DNA of 47,945 bases from Prevotella sp. 885 (GTDB taxonomy: Bacteria > Bacteroidota > Bacteroidia > Bacteroidales > Bacteroidaceae): the NCBI RefSeq assembly GCF_002265625.1, contig NZ_NOVE01000023.1:1-47945 (forward strand), in the 5' to 3' direction. A model generated the notes under the pieces. The model did not search any database. It was not told the DNA's origin and worked only from the letters and a program-made list of their open reading frames with translations. The position numbers were made by a program, and so were the translations under genes. This document shows, in pieces, positions 37,486 through 46,142 of this stretch (position 1 is the stretch's first letter; each line of letters begins with the position of its first letter).

Positions 37486-37611
37486 CAATAGAGCCGTTTT
37501 TTGCTGCAATAGCGCCACTTTTACACTACAATAGTGCCACTTTTATCATGCAATAGCGCCACTTTTACAATCTAATAGTGGCACTATTGGACTGTAAAAG
37601 TGGCGCTATCG
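37486..37611. repeat. 22-nt-period array of direct and inverted repeats
   Basis: Four direct units with consensus caatagYgccactttta start at 37486 (diverged), 37507, 37529 and 37551, 21 to 22 bases apart. Two units then follow on the other strand, starting at 37611 and 37589, again 22 apart. Units 37553-37569 and 37593-37609 form a perfect 17-bp inverted repeat, with a second small palindrome inside (37574-37588). The array is in the gene-free stretch 37256-37895 between the MATE and Nif3-like genes. There are no unique spacers, so it is not CRISPR. Outside the array the stretch shows only A/T-rich sequence and a promoter box. Function unknown. Confidence 0.8.
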
Positions 37612-37843
37612 TTAAGCGTGTGTGCTGTTTTCACAGCAAAACACCCTAAAAACGGCAAATCAGAACTCTAGAATCAATTATTGTTTTGTAACAGCTTTTT
37701 ACTCTTTGTACAATATTTGCATGGAGGACATGAAGACGTGTTTTTTGACAATAAGACATTAAGAATGTGTTTTTGCTTACAAAATCCTCGTTAAAATATT
37801 CTAATAAAGCGTGTGCATCCTTCCGTTTCTGCATAAAAAGCAG

Positions 37844-37851
37844 TAACTTTG
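37844..37851 (+). promoter_or_regulatory. -7 box for the Nif3-like operon
   Basis: TAACTTTG matches TAnnTTTG, 44 bases before GTG 37896. Confidence 0.6.
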
Positions 37852-37895
37852 CAGCATATTACATATAGTATCTATATACTTAAAGGCTGAAAAGC

Positions 37896-38681
37896 GTGAA
37901 AATAAAGGAAGTTATTGAAGCCCTTGAACGTTTCGCGCCTCTGCCCTTGCAGGAAAGCTGGGATAATGCTGGCCTGCAAGTCGGACTGACAGAGGCGGAA
38001 GTATCAGGGGCATTATTGTGTCTGGACGTTACGTGTCAGATTGTGGATGAGGCCATAAAGAAGGGATGCAACCTTATCGTATCGCACCATCCGTTGATTT
38101 TCCGTAAGCTTGCGCGTCTTACTGGTGAAGACTATGTGCAGCAGGCAGTTATGAAGGCTCTTCTTAACAACATCGTAATCCTTTCGATGCATACCAATAT
38201 GGACAATGCCCGTGGCGGTGTGAACTATAAGATGGCGGAGAAGATGGGGCTGCGTAACGTGCGCTTCATGTCGCCCAAGCAGGTGGACGGCGTGGAATGT
38301 GGCTCGGGAGTGATGGGAGAGTTTGAGGAGCCTGTGGCTGCTGACGACTTCATCATCATGCTCAAGAAGACATTCGGCGTGGAGTGTGTGCAGGCTAACC
38401 AGCTCTTGCGCCGTCCTATACGTACGGTGGCAATGTGCGGAGGTTCGGGCTCGTTCCTCCTGGACGAGGCTGTGGCTGCGGGCGCCGATGCGTTCCTTAC
38501 AGGCGAGATGCATTATCACGAGTTTTTCGGACGTGAACAGCAGATACAGATAGCTGTCATCGGTCATTATCAGAGCGAGCAGTATACGAGCGAGATATTC
38601 CGCGACATCATCGAGCGCGAATGTCCTGGTGTGGGATGCTTCATAGCCGAGACATGCACCAATCCTATAATGTACTTTTAA
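37896..38681 (+). CDS. Nif3-like dinuclear metal-centre protein
   Basis: A 261-residue protein of the Nif3/YbgI family (also called GTP cyclohydrolase 1 type 2 homologue). Metal-ligand motifs are SHHPLIF (about 62-68), HTNMDNARGGVNY (about 100-112) and GHYQSEQYT (about 225). It has the short form without the extra domain found in some Firmicutes relatives. The family forms hexameric rings with two metals per subunit; its substrate is not settled. The start is GTG 37896. It is followed by the zinc-ribbon gene 30 bases later, a pairing seen widely in bacteria. Confidence 0.92.
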   Translation: MKIKEVIEALERFAPLPLQESWDNAGLQVGLTEAEVSGALLCLDVTCQIVDEAIKKGCNLIVSHHPLIFRKLARLTGEDYVQQAVMKALLNNIVILSMHTNMDNARGGVNYKMAEKMGLRNVRFMSPKQVDGVECGSGVMGEFEEPVAADDFIIMLKKTFGVECVQANQLLRRPIRTVAMCGGSGSFLLDEAVAAGADAFLTGEMHYHEFFGREQQIQIAVIGHYQSEQYTSEIFRDIIERECPGVGCFIAETCTNPIMYF

Positions 38682-38711
38682 ATAATAAAAAGAATAACAA
38701 CATACATCACT

Positions 38712-39566
38712 ATGGCAAAAAAGGAAACAGAAAATTTGGTAGAGGAAAAGCTGAAGAACCTTTACCAGCTTCAGACCACTCTCTCTGCTATTGACGAGAA
38801 GCGTGCGCTGCGTGGCGAACTCCCTCTTGAGGTGCAGGACCTTGAGGACGAGATTGCCGGACTGAAGACTCGTGTGGAGCATATCGAGAACGATATCAAC
38901 GAGTTTGAGCAGGCTGTGGCACAGAAGCAGGGCGAGATACAGGATGCGCAGGAAAGCGTGGAGCGCTACAAGAGACAGCTCGATGAGGTGCGCAACAACC
39001 GCGAGTACGACACTCTTACAAAGGAGATTGAGTTCCAGAGCCTTGAGATTGAGCTTTGCAACAAGAAAATCAAGGAGGCAAATGCTAAGGTAGAGGACAA
39101 GAAGCGTGAAATGGCTCACACACAGGAGCTTATCGCTGACCGTCAGAGCGCTCTCAGCGAGAAGAAGAACGAGCTGGACGAGATCATGCAGGAGACTCGT
39201 GAAGAGGAGGAGAAGCTGAAGGCTAAGGCCACTGAGCTGGAGGCCACCATCGAGCCGCGTCTGCTCTCAAGCTTCATGCGTATCCGCAAGAATGCCCGTA
39301 ACGGTCTCGGCATCGTGTACGTACAGCGTGATGCCTGCGGCGGTTGCTTCAACAAAATTCCGCCTCAGCGCCAGATTGACATCAAGATGCACAAGAAGGT
39401 GATCGTGTGCGAGTATTGCGGTCGCATCATGATTGATCCTGAATTGGCTGACGTGAAGATTGAAACTCCGGAGGCTACTGAGGACAAGCCGAAGCGTAAG
39501 CGTGCCACAACACGCAAGACTGCTGCTTCTAAGAAGTCTGAAGAGTCAGAAACAAAGCTTAGCTAA
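38712..39566 (+). CDS. Coiled-coil C4-type zinc-ribbon protein (DUF164/CdsZ-like)
   Basis: A 284-residue protein. A long coiled coil (about residues 8-195, rich in Glu, Lys and Leu heptads) is followed by a zinc ribbon with CGGC (about 211-214) and CEYC (about 234-237), then a Lys/Thr-rich tail. The family is widespread and linked by neighbourhood to Nif3; its role is not settled. It is co-transcribed with the Nif3-like gene. High-expression codon bias is apparent. The stop at 39564-39566 is followed by a 10-bp hairpin (39577-39601) and a strong terminator. Confidence 0.92.
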   Translation: MAKKETENLVEEKLKNLYQLQTTLSAIDEKRALRGELPLEVQDLEDEIAGLKTRVEHIENDINEFEQAVAQKQGEIQDAQESVERYKRQLDEVRNNREYDTLTKEIEFQSLEIELCNKKIKEANAKVEDKKREMAHTQELIADRQSALSEKKNELDEIMQETREEEEKLKAKATELEATIEPRLLSSFMRIRKNARNGLGIVYVQRDACGGCFNKIPPQRQIDIKMHKKVIVCEYCGRIMIDPELADVKIETPEATEDKPKRKRATTRKTAASKKSEESETKLS

Positions 39567-39612
39567 AAAGCATACGACAAAACTCATGGTGTGAGTTTTG
39601 TTGCTGGAAAGT

Positions 39613-39648
39613 AAGAGGGTTGAAAGCTGACTTTCAACTCTCTTTTTT
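39613..39648 (+). terminator. Rho-independent terminator of the Nif3/zinc-ribbon operon
   Basis: A stem of about 13 bp pairs 39614-39626 with 39631-39643 around loop ctga (one T.G pair), then a run of Ts to 39648. Confidence 0.9.
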
Positions 39649-39694
39649 CTTTACTACTAACTTGACAACCAATAACTTTTACTTTCGTTATATT

Positions 39695-40831
39695 ATGACT
39701 ACGCCTGATACCTCAAAGAACGTAACATGGGACGAGCTTCTTGAGAGCATCTCCACCGGTGCTGCCCATCCCGACGAAACCAACTGGAAGATTTTCCGTT
39801 ACCTACAGCACAACTATAAAACTATGGGATCCGTTATGGCTCGCACTCTGCTTGCCGCATACATGAAGCTGCATGTGAAGCGCATGTCGCTTATCGACTC
39901 GTGTATGCTCGGTATGGCGGTAAATGTAAGCGAGACTTACAGCGACTTCAAGCTGCCGAAGTTTCTTGAGGCGTGGGGGTATGACCGCTTCTTGCGTCCG
40001 CAGGATTTGCGGAGGCAGACAGGGAAGGACGGTAGGCAATACCTGTCGCTAAAAGAACGCGTGGAGCGTGCCCTTCAGTCGCATATGCTGCATCATCCGG
40101 AGGAGAACAAAGAAGCGTGTGACGCCATTGTGAGTATGTACGCTGCCAAGGTGATAGAGAAGGAGACCAATGGCAGGAAGCGTCGTTACGTGAAGCTTGT
40201 GGCAAGGAACGGATCGGAGGTCTTGGCTGACAGCCATCAGTTTCCGTGTCGTCCGTGGGAGATATGCGGACGTATGTTTGATGTGTTGAGAAGAGTTTCA
40301 AAGCAAGGCAATGAGCGTGCTGCCGATATCGTGCTGTCGCAGAAGCGTGTGGACGAGGTGTTTTCGGTGGAAGTGGGGTATGTGGACTTTGTGGATGAGA
40401 ATCACGGACACATTCACGTGTATGATTCGCAGTCGCGCCATTTCGTTGCGCTTAAGTCGGTTCACTCCGCTCTTAACATAACAGCAGGCAGCTACGTACG
40501 CTTTTGTCCGATAATAGCCAACGGCGACCATTTTAAGTGGGCTGCCATCTTAGGGTTGATGGACAAATACGAGGGGCGTAATGCTTTCGGTGTGTACGAG
40601 GCAAAGGTGGAATATGCTAATCCGAAGGAAAAATACATACGCTATTCTCTTGAGTCGGCTATAAAATACACGCCTGAAGGAAATATCATAAAAGGCGGAT
40701 TTGCCTCTACCGCCGCATTGCCGGATGATGTTAGAAACGGAATAGTGATAGACAGCCACGTGCGCCTTATCCTCTTCCTTAAACGTGGTAAGGACGGGAT
40801 AAAGCACAACTACGTGGCTGAAGTGTTCTGA
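39695..40831 (+). CDS. Conserved-looking protein of unknown function
   Basis: A 378-residue soluble protein that I do not recognise. It starts with WDELLESISTGAAHPDETNWKIFRYLQ, suggesting a helical N-terminal half (about residues 1-190). The C-terminal half looks beta-rich, with SVEVGYVDFVDENHGHIHVYD, RHFVALKS and GSYVRFCPI giving an OB- or SH3-like impression, so RNA or DNA binding is possible but unproven. ATG 39695 is chosen over an in-frame ATG at 39620, which would add a 25-residue Phe/Asn-rich stretch unlike a normal start. No operon partner; it converges on the MetE-like gene with a 20-base gap. Confidence 0.75.
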   Translation: MTTPDTSKNVTWDELLESISTGAAHPDETNWKIFRYLQHNYKTMGSVMARTLLAAYMKLHVKRMSLIDSCMLGMAVNVSETYSDFKLPKFLEAWGYDRFLRPQDLRRQTGKDGRQYLSLKERVERALQSHMLHHPEENKEACDAIVSMYAAKVIEKETNGRKRRYVKLVARNGSEVLADSHQFPCRPWEICGRMFDVLRRVSKQGNERAADIVLSQKRVDEVFSVEVGYVDFVDENHGHIHVYDSQSRHFVALKSVHSALNITAGSYVRFCPIIANGDHFKWAAILGLMDKYEGRNAFGVYEAKVEYANPKEKYIRYSLESAIKYTPEGNIIKGGFASTAALPDDVRNGIVIDSHVRLILFLKRGKDGIKHNYVAEVF

Positions 40832-40851
40832 GAAAACTGCGTGGACTTTTC

Positions 40852-41964
40852 TTATCCCCACACTTCCTCTGTGATTTCTCTTACAAGACTGAGCTTTGCC
40901 CATTGTTCTTCTTCGGTGAGTTTGTTGCCAATCTCGCATGAGGCGAATCCGCATTGTGGGCTGAGGCTGAGTCGTTCCAGAGGAATGTACTTCTCTGCCT
41001 CGCGTATGCGGGCTATAATGGTGGACTTGTCTTCCAGTATGGGCGACTTTGTGGTGATGAGTCCAAGTACTACACGTTTATTGTCTGATACATATTTCAG
41101 CGGTTCGAAAGAGCCGGAACGCTCGTCGTCGTATTCCAGGTAGTAGGTGTTGACGTTTTCCTTGGCGAAGAGGTAAGGTGCGACAGGGTCGTAGGCTCCC
41201 TTTGTGGCGTAGCAGGAATGATAGTTGCCGCGACATACATGAGTGTTAATGGTGAGGCCTTCGGGCTTGTCCTCAATGGCAAGGTTGTTTACTGTGAGAT
41301 ATTGCAGAGCCTCGTGCTCAAGAGTGAAGCCTTTGCCTGCCATCGACTTCCAGAAGTCGTCGTCAACGATCATGCCCCATGTGCAGTCGTCGAGCTGTAC
41401 GGTGTTGCATCCGGCGGCGTGAATCTCGCGGAAGAAAGTGCGGTAAGCTTCTGCGATGTCATGGATTAGTTCTTCGTTATTGGGATAGAACTCACGTGTG
41501 TTCTTCGAGTTATCGCCACGGAAAAGCTCGGCGAGGAACTGTGCTGGGGCTGGGATGGTCAGCTTAGCCTCGACACCTTCCTCCTCAAACTGTTTCACAA
41601 ACAGAAAATCCTTAATGAACGGATGGCCGGATCCTGTTATCTTACCGGTAAGCTTCAGCGAACCTTTAGTGGTCTCCTCGCCATGAAACTGATAGCCATG
41701 ATCAAGCTCGATGTGTTCCACACCGCCGAATCCCCACATAAAGTCGAGGTGCCAGTAGCTACGGCGAAACTCTCCGTCCGTGATGTAATGAAGGCCATGG
41801 GCCTTCTGCTTCTTTATAACGTCCTCTATAAGGCGGTCTTCAACTGCTCGGAGCTGTTCTGCTGAGATTTCGTTGTTGGCGAACTTGGCTCTTGCTTCCT
41901 TCAACTCTGCCGGGCGCAGATAACTGCCCACAGCATCAAAATGCTTGTTTACTGAATTGCTCAT
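40852..41964 (-). CDS. MetE-like cobalamin-independent methionine synthase family protein (YxjG type)
   Basis: A 370-residue single-domain relative of the MetE C-terminal half. Zinc-ligand motifs are NTHVCRGNYHS (His and Cys, about residues 240-250) and LSPQCGFAS (Cys near 343). The start SYLRPAELKEARAKF and the DGEFRRSYWHLDFMWGFGG stretch match YxjG/YxjH-type proteins, which are used in methionine synthesis or methyl transfer from an unknown donor. It lacks the N-terminal MetE half. It is divergent from an Lrp-family gene 205 bases away, suggesting control by methionine or leucine. Confidence 0.88.
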   Translation of the reverse strand: MSNSVNKHFDAVGSYLRPAELKEARAKFANNEISAEQLRAVEDRLIEDVIKKQKAHGLHYITDGEFRRSYWHLDFMWGFGGVEHIELDHGYQFHGEETTKGSLKLTGKITGSGHPFIKDFLFVKQFEEEGVEAKLTIPAPAQFLAELFRGDNSKNTREFYPNNEELIHDIAEAYRTFFREIHAAGCNTVQLDDCTWGMIVDDDFWKSMAGKGFTLEHEALQYLTVNNLAIEDKPEGLTINTHVCRGNYHSCYATKGAYDPVAPYLFAKENVNTYYLEYDDERSGSFEPLKYVSDNKRVVLGLITTKSPILEDKSTIIARIREAEKYIPLERLSLSPQCGFASCEIGNKLTEEEQWAKLSLVREITEEVWG

Positions 41965-42016
41965 AATCTTTTTGTTATTTATTTGTTCTTTTTGTTTCGT
42001 TTCTGATTTCTGAGCG

Positions 42017-42024
42017 CAAAGTTA
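42017..42024 (-). promoter_or_regulatory. -7 box for the MetE-like gene
   Basis: TAACTTTG on the minus strand, with TTTG (-33) at 42045-42048 about 20 bases upstream. It leads into ATG 41964. Confidence 0.6.
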
Positions 42025-42053
42025 TGAAGAAGAACTATTACAGCCAAAAATTC

Positions 42054-42083
42054 TTTGTAATTCAGAAATATTTCCTAACTTTG
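42054..42083 (+). promoter_or_regulatory. Promoter of the Lrp-family gene
   Basis: TTTG (42054-42057), an 18-base spacer and TAACTTTG (42076-42083) form a good Bacteroidetes promoter, 86 bases before ATG 42170. Its -33 element is a few bases from the -33 element of the divergent MetE-like promoter. Confidence 0.65.
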
Positions 42084-42169
42084 CATTGTATATATAGCTT
42101 TTTGCGGAATATTATTCTGCAAAACGGATACAACTTAGTAAATAATTAAACAATAAACAACCAAGCATA

Positions 42170-42670
42170 ATGGCAAATCAAGAAACGCTTGACGAGATAG
42201 ACATCAAGATTCTGAAATTGTTGCAGCAGAACTCGCACATGACGGTAAAGGAACTTGCTGCACGTGTGCATCTGTCACCGTCGCCAACCTTCGAGCGTCA
42301 GAAACGTCTGGAGCGCGAGGGCTATATAAAAAGATATTCGGCTGTGGTGGATCATCACAAGATGGGGCATAGCGTGATAGTGTTGTGTAACATCAGGCTG
42401 AAGCAGCACACGAACGAACTAATTCAGCAGTTTATGGATACTGTGCAGACCATTGACCAAATAACCGAGTGCTATAACACCACGGGCGACTACGACTTCC
42501 TGATAAAGGTTTATGCCCATGACATGAAGGACTATCAGGACTTTATGCTTAACACGCTTGGTAATATAGACTGTATAGGCAGTCTGCACAGTATCATTGT
42601 GATAGGCGAGATAAAGGACTCGCATTATATCCCTGTGAGCAGATGTTTGATAAATAGAAACGAAAAATGA
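42170..42670 (+). CDS. Lrp/AsnC-family transcriptional regulator
   Basis: A 166-residue regulator: a helix-turn-helix (about residues 8-60, DEIDIKILKLLQQNSHMTVKELAARVHLSPSP) and an effector-binding RAM domain (about 68-150, GHSVIVLCNIRLKQH... TGDYDFLIKVYAHD). These proteins respond to amino acids and control transport or synthesis genes. It is divergent from the MetE-like gene with back-to-back promoters, so it may regulate that gene and itself. The terminator stem starts inside its last codons. Confidence 0.92.
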   Translation: MANQETLDEIDIKILKLLQQNSHMTVKELAARVHLSPSPTFERQKRLEREGYIKRYSAVVDHHKMGHSVIVLCNIRLKQHTNELIQQFMDTVQTIDQITECYNTTGDYDFLIKVYAHDMKDYQDFMLNTLGNIDCIGSLHSIIVIGEIKDSHYIPVSRCLINRNEK

Positions 42671-42722
42671 GAGCTATGATGGCCTTAATAAATAATGTAA
42701 GGCGTTCATAACTCTCATTTTT
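42663..42722. terminator. Long bidirectional terminator between Lrp and hydrolase genes
   Basis: Outer stem aaaaatgagag (42663-42673) with ctctcattttt (42712-42722), inner pairs tatga/tcata and gcctta/taaggc. The stem overlaps the Lrp stop codon (42668-42670). Confidence 0.85.
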
Positions 42723-42731
42723 CAAGCTCTT

Positions 42732-44030
42732 TTATAGTTCGGAGTTTATCCATCCAGTTATGGTCTGAAGCACCTCCGGGGCTATGGTCTCCTCTATCTG
42801 CTGATACTCAACGACATTGCCTGTCGTGCAATGCTGGAAGAGATGATTGACACCGTCCACCTTCTTTATGGTGTGCTTGCAATTTGTAAGCCCCCTCTCG
42901 AGTTGTATGGTGTTGGCTGTGCAGTCCACCTGTGTGTCTTTTGTGCCGTTAAGTGCCAGTACAGGACATTTAATCTTAGACAACAGTTCGCTTACGTCTA
43001 TGTTAAGGAAGTGGCGTATGTACGGTGTGTCTGCTTGTTGCAATGATTTTATGGTGATAGGTTTGAGAGCTTCGGGCATACCATCGATGTTTATTTCGCT
43101 TGCCTTCTTGCCACTTGCAATCTCGTCGAGTGCTTTACTGATGCTATTGCAGTATGTGTCAACCGTTTCCTTTGGCAGACCTATGGCAGACATGGCTTGA
43201 CGGTTCTGCATAACGAGCGTCTCCTTACCGGATATAGCCATTCCTGCAAGCGACACGATGAAGTCGGCTTTGCCTTCAGCAGCAAGTATCAAGGCTATGG
43301 TTCCACCCTCGCTATGACCGAGAACGCCAACCTTGCTGAAGCGTTTGCGCAACAACGGTAGGGCGGCAGCGGCATCTTCGCAGAAGTCTTCTACAGTGAA
43401 ATTCATGAACTTGACGCTTCTTGCATCGCCCCATCCGCGGTCGTCATAACGCAAGGATGCGATGCCTTGACGAGCCAAAGCGTCGGCTATTACGGCAAAT
43501 GGCTTGTGCTCGAACATTTCCTCATCACGGTTCTGCTGTCCGCTACCTGTTACCATCAGCACCACGGGAGTTTCCTTCGTGTAGTTCTCTGGTAAGGTGA
43601 GTGTGCCGTTGAATGTATAGCCTGCGTTGGTGAAACTTACGCTTTCTTCCTTGTAGGGGAATGGTGGTACGGGAGTCTGCGGACGCTTTACTGTGATTTT
43701 ACCAGGTTTTAAGGTAAGCGGTAGAGGAAAACCGTTCTGAGTGAAGGTTCCCTTTATCTCGCCGTTTGCCATCTTTCCTTCGAACGTAGCCCCAATCATT
43801 CCGACCTTTACCTTTATCGTACCGTCGTCTGTAACGGTCTTCTCAGCGGGAATGCCCTTTGCGTTTTGTGACGGAGAGTCCATGGTGCATCCATTGGTGG
43901 TGAAATTAAAGACTAATGGCAGCTTGGTGCCCATAACGTCAAGTTCGCCGTTCCATGCGCCTTCCTGAGCGTTGGCCGTGAATGCCAACATGGCGAGGAC
44001 GAGGGAAGTCAATTTTCTTAATGGTTTCAT
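42732..44030 (-). CDS. Secreted alpha/beta hydrolase
   Basis: A 432-residue protein with a signal peptide (about residues 1-21, ending ANAQ), an N-terminal beta-rich domain of about 110 residues (two repeats of the G..W.G.L type), and an alpha/beta hydrolase domain. The nucleophile Ser is in GHSEGG (about 241-246), and the oxyanion region is TGSGQQNRDE. Late residues are GTKDTQVD (Asp) and GVNHLFQH (His), so the triad is complete. Substrate is unknown; esterase or dienelactone-hydrolase-like activity is plausible. It overlaps the upstream LOG gene by four bases (ATGA). Confidence 0.88.
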   Translation of the reverse strand: MKPLRKLTSLVLAMLAFTANAQEGAWNGELDVMGTKLPLVFNFTTNGCTMDSPSQNAKGIPAEKTVTDDGTIKVKVGMIGATFEGKMANGEIKGTFTQNGFPLPLTLKPGKITVKRPQTPVPPFPYKEESVSFTNAGYTFNGTLTLPENYTKETPVVLMVTGSGQQNRDEEMFEHKPFAVIADALARQGIASLRYDDRGWGDARSVKFMNFTVEDFCEDAAAALPLLRKRFSKVGVLGHSEGGTIALILAAEGKADFIVSLAGMAISGKETLVMQNRQAMSAIGLPKETVDTYCNSISKALDEIASGKKASEINIDGMPEALKPITIKSLQQADTPYIRHFLNIDVSELLSKIKCPVLALNGTKDTQVDCTANTIQLERGLTNCKHTIKKVDGVNHLFQHCTTGNVVEYQQIEETIAPEVLQTITGWINSEL

Positions 44031-44557
44031 ATCAAAAAGTTTTTCAGTTCTTCGAAATCGTTAGCCACTTCTATCATGTTGTGCCAGTCGCCGCGAATCA
44101 TTCCCTTTTTGTCGAGATCGTCCATGAGCGCAATGAGGGCGTTCCAGAATCCCTTCATGTTATAGAGAATAACCTTCTTTGAGTGGTAACCGATGCACTT
44201 TGATGCTGCCACGCAGAATATCTCGTCCAGCGAACCCACGCCACCAGGCAATGCCACTACTACGTCACATTGGTCGATCAGCAGGTTCTTGCGGTCGGAG
44301 AGGTTGTCTGTGGGGATATGCACGTCGAGATAATCAGACATGCGTCCGCCTTTCTCGACGAGCGACGGCACTACGCCGATGACGCGTCCGCCACCCTCAT
44401 GCACAGCCTTTGCCACGCAGTTCATCAGTCCTTGGTTGGTTCCTCCGAATATAAGGTCGTGATGGTTTTCAGCCATCCATTTGCCAAGTTCTTCTGTCAG
44501 GCGGAAATATTCGGGGTCGATATGCTCATTTGCAGAGCAGAATACGGTAATCTTCAT
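44027..44557 (-). CDS. LOG-family Rossmann-fold protein (TIGR00730)
   Basis: A 176-residue LOG-type nucleotide 5'-monophosphate phosphoribohydrolase. GGTNQGLMNCVAKAVHEGGG (about residues 39-58) and PGGVGSLDE (about 104-112) are the family motifs; the usual PGGxGTxxE has Ser for Thr here, a mild change. In plants these activate cytokinins; in bacteria they probably act on nucleotide monophosphates. It is translated ahead of the alpha/beta hydrolase (ATGA overlap), so the two may share a pathway. Confidence 0.9.
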   Translation of the reverse strand: MKITVFCSANEHIDPEYFRLTEELGKWMAENHHDLIFGGTNQGLMNCVAKAVHEGGGRVIGVVPSLVEKGGRMSDYLDVHIPTDNLSDRKNLLIDQCDVVVALPGGVGSLDEIFCVAASKCIGYHSKKVILYNMKGFWNALIALMDDLDKKGMIRGDWHNMIEVANDFEELKNFLI

Positions 44558-44618
44558 CTTATTAATGTTATATGAAAATCTGCTAAATAAAACTCTCAGT
44601 TCTTAACTTTTCTTTCGC

Positions 44619-45461
44619 TTACAGTCCTCTTGCCTTGTAGATGGTCTCCTTTGCAGCGCTTATCTCTTGGAATTTCTTTTCCGCAGCCTTGCGCACGTCC
44701 TCTCCGAGCGTAGCCACACGGTCAGGATGATGCTTGAGAGCCATTTTGCGATATGCAGCCTTTACTTCGTCGTCCGTGGCGTCGGGAGTTATGCCGAGCA
44801 CTTTATATGCGGCGTCAATGTTGGTGCTGCCCGTTGAGAGGTTGAGCATAGAGGCGAGGTCTTCTGGTGAAATACCAAGGCTGGCAGCTACGAACTGCAA
44901 GGCGTCAATCTCGCTTTGAGGCACACTACCGTCGGCTTGGGCAATCATCACAAGGAAATTGGTGAGCTGCAGTCGTTGCGAATATTCCATGTGCTGCGCT
45001 ATTTCGGCGCAAGCCTCACGTATGGTGTTCTTGAAAGCCATAGTGCCCATCTGCTTTTGGCGATCGAACAGGCGCATAAGAATCTGCTCGCCTTGGCTGA
45101 CAGCAGCCTCGCCGAAGTTGCGACGGAGGAATGAGCGTACAAACTCCATTTCGGAATGCATCACCTTTCCGTCTGCCTTGATGATGTATGAGGCAAGTAC
45201 AAGCAAAGAGAAGAGGAACGAGTTGCGCTGTCCCTCGTATTGCTGTTGAGCGGAATAGCCGTTATTCTGATGATTGTTGCCATATCCGTTATGTTCGTCC
45301 CAGTTGTTGCGGTAAGTGCCATCGGCATTAAAGGCGGAGTCGCCACTTAAACCTTCTGCTCCTTTATCGAAAAGCCAGCCTAAAGCGTAGCCGGCAAGTG
45401 CTCCAAGCGGTCCGCCAGACATAAATCCGAAGAATCCGCCAATCCATTTTCCTACTCCCAT
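44619..45461 (-). CDS. DjlA-like protein: TerB-type domain plus J domain
   Basis: A 280-residue protein. A Gly-rich hydrophobic start (WIGGFFGFMSGGPLGALAGYALGWLFD) may anchor it to the membrane. A TerB/DjlA-type helical domain follows (about residues 85-205, LLVLASYIIKADGKVMHSEMEFVRSFL). At the end is a J domain (about 213-280) with the HPD motif in LKHHPDR. It should stimulate DnaK at the membrane or in envelope stress, as DjlA does in E. coli. An Asn/Gly/Tyr-rich linker (about 45-75) is present. Confidence 0.9.
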   Translation of the reverse strand: MGVGKWIGGFFGFMSGGPLGALAGYALGWLFDKGAEGLSGDSAFNADGTYRNNWDEHNGYGNNHQNNGYSAQQQYEGQRNSFLFSLLVLASYIIKADGKVMHSEMEFVRSFLRRNFGEAAVSQGEQILMRLFDRQKQMGTMAFKNTIREACAEIAQHMEYSQRLQLTNFLVMIAQADGSVPQSEIDALQFVAASLGISPEDLASMLNLSTGSTNIDAAYKVLGITPDATDDEVKAAYRKMALKHHPDRVATLGEDVRKAAEKKFQEISAAKETIYKARGL

Positions 45462-45526
45462 AATCTTATGTTTCTTTCTGATTTTTTTCTTTCTGATATT
45501 GTTTAGTATTGATAATCCTGTTGGCT

Positions 45527-46105
45527 CTACTTAAGCATCTTCTTCACCACAGCCGGATTGCCTGCCGCCATGCAGTCTGACGGAATGTCACGTACGACTA
45601 CGCTACCCGCGGCTATTATGCATCTGTCGCCTATGGTGACGCCGGGGCAGACAGTTACGCCTCCGCCCAACCAGCAGTTGTCGCCTATCTTAATAGGATA
45701 ACAGGTCTCCACGGGCTGCATGCGCTCTTCGTAGTCGATAGGGTGCTGAGGTGTGAAGAACTGGCAGCGCGGGCCTATCTTGCAATGAGCGCCAATCTTT
45801 ATCTCTCCTCCGTCGAGCATGATGCAGTCATAATTGATGAACGTATGCTCGCCAATGACAACTCCGTGTCCGTGGTCGCAATGGAATGGAGGAACTATTG
45901 CCGAAGTCTTGGGCAATCCGGGAATCAGCTCCTCTATGATCTTTCTGTATTCCGGTGAGTTGAAAGTCATTGTGGACAGTTTGGCGCATATTTGGTTGGC
46001 ACGGATGATGCTTCCCATCAGTTCAGGGGCTTCAAAGCAATAAAGCTGTTGGCTGCGCATTTTCTTGTATTCAGCAGAATCATGCAATTTTTCTTGTTCT
46101 GTCAT
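45527..46105 (-). CDS. Sugar O-acetyltransferase, maltose-acetyltransferase (Maa) type
   Basis: A 192-residue left-handed beta-helix acetyltransferase. An N-terminal Maa-type helical domain (MTEQEKLHDSAEYKKMRSQQ) leads into hexapeptide repeats (about residues 70-185) with NYDCIMLDGGEIKIGAHCKIGP and NCWLGGGVTVCPGVTIGDRCIIAAGSVV. The HPIDYEERM stretch near the active site is family-typical. It transfers an acetyl group from acetyl-CoA to sugars or similar acceptors. It is a single gene between the DjlA-like and HsdR_N-like genes. Confidence 0.93.
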   Translation of the reverse strand: MTEQEKLHDSAEYKKMRSQQLYCFEAPELMGSIIRANQICAKLSTMTFNSPEYRKIIEELIPGLPKTSAIVPPFHCDHGHGVVIGEHTFINYDCIMLDGGEIKIGAHCKIGPRCQFFTPQHPIDYEERMQPVETCYPIKIGDNCWLGGGVTVCPGVTIGDRCIIAAGSVVVRDIPSDCMAAGNPAVVKKMLK

Positions 46106-46142
46106 ACTTGCTTTAAGATTTTGTCGTTATTATTTGTTATTA

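Noticed and set aside
37486..37611. CRISPR array
   Set aside because: The repeated unit is about 17 bases with 5-6 variable bases, some units are inverted, and there are no spacers of CRISPR length and no cas genes.
38013..39119. 368-codon open frame on the minus strand
   Set aside because: It runs opposite the Nif3-like and zinc-ribbon genes, whose motifs are clear, and shows a Leu/His-rich shadow composition.
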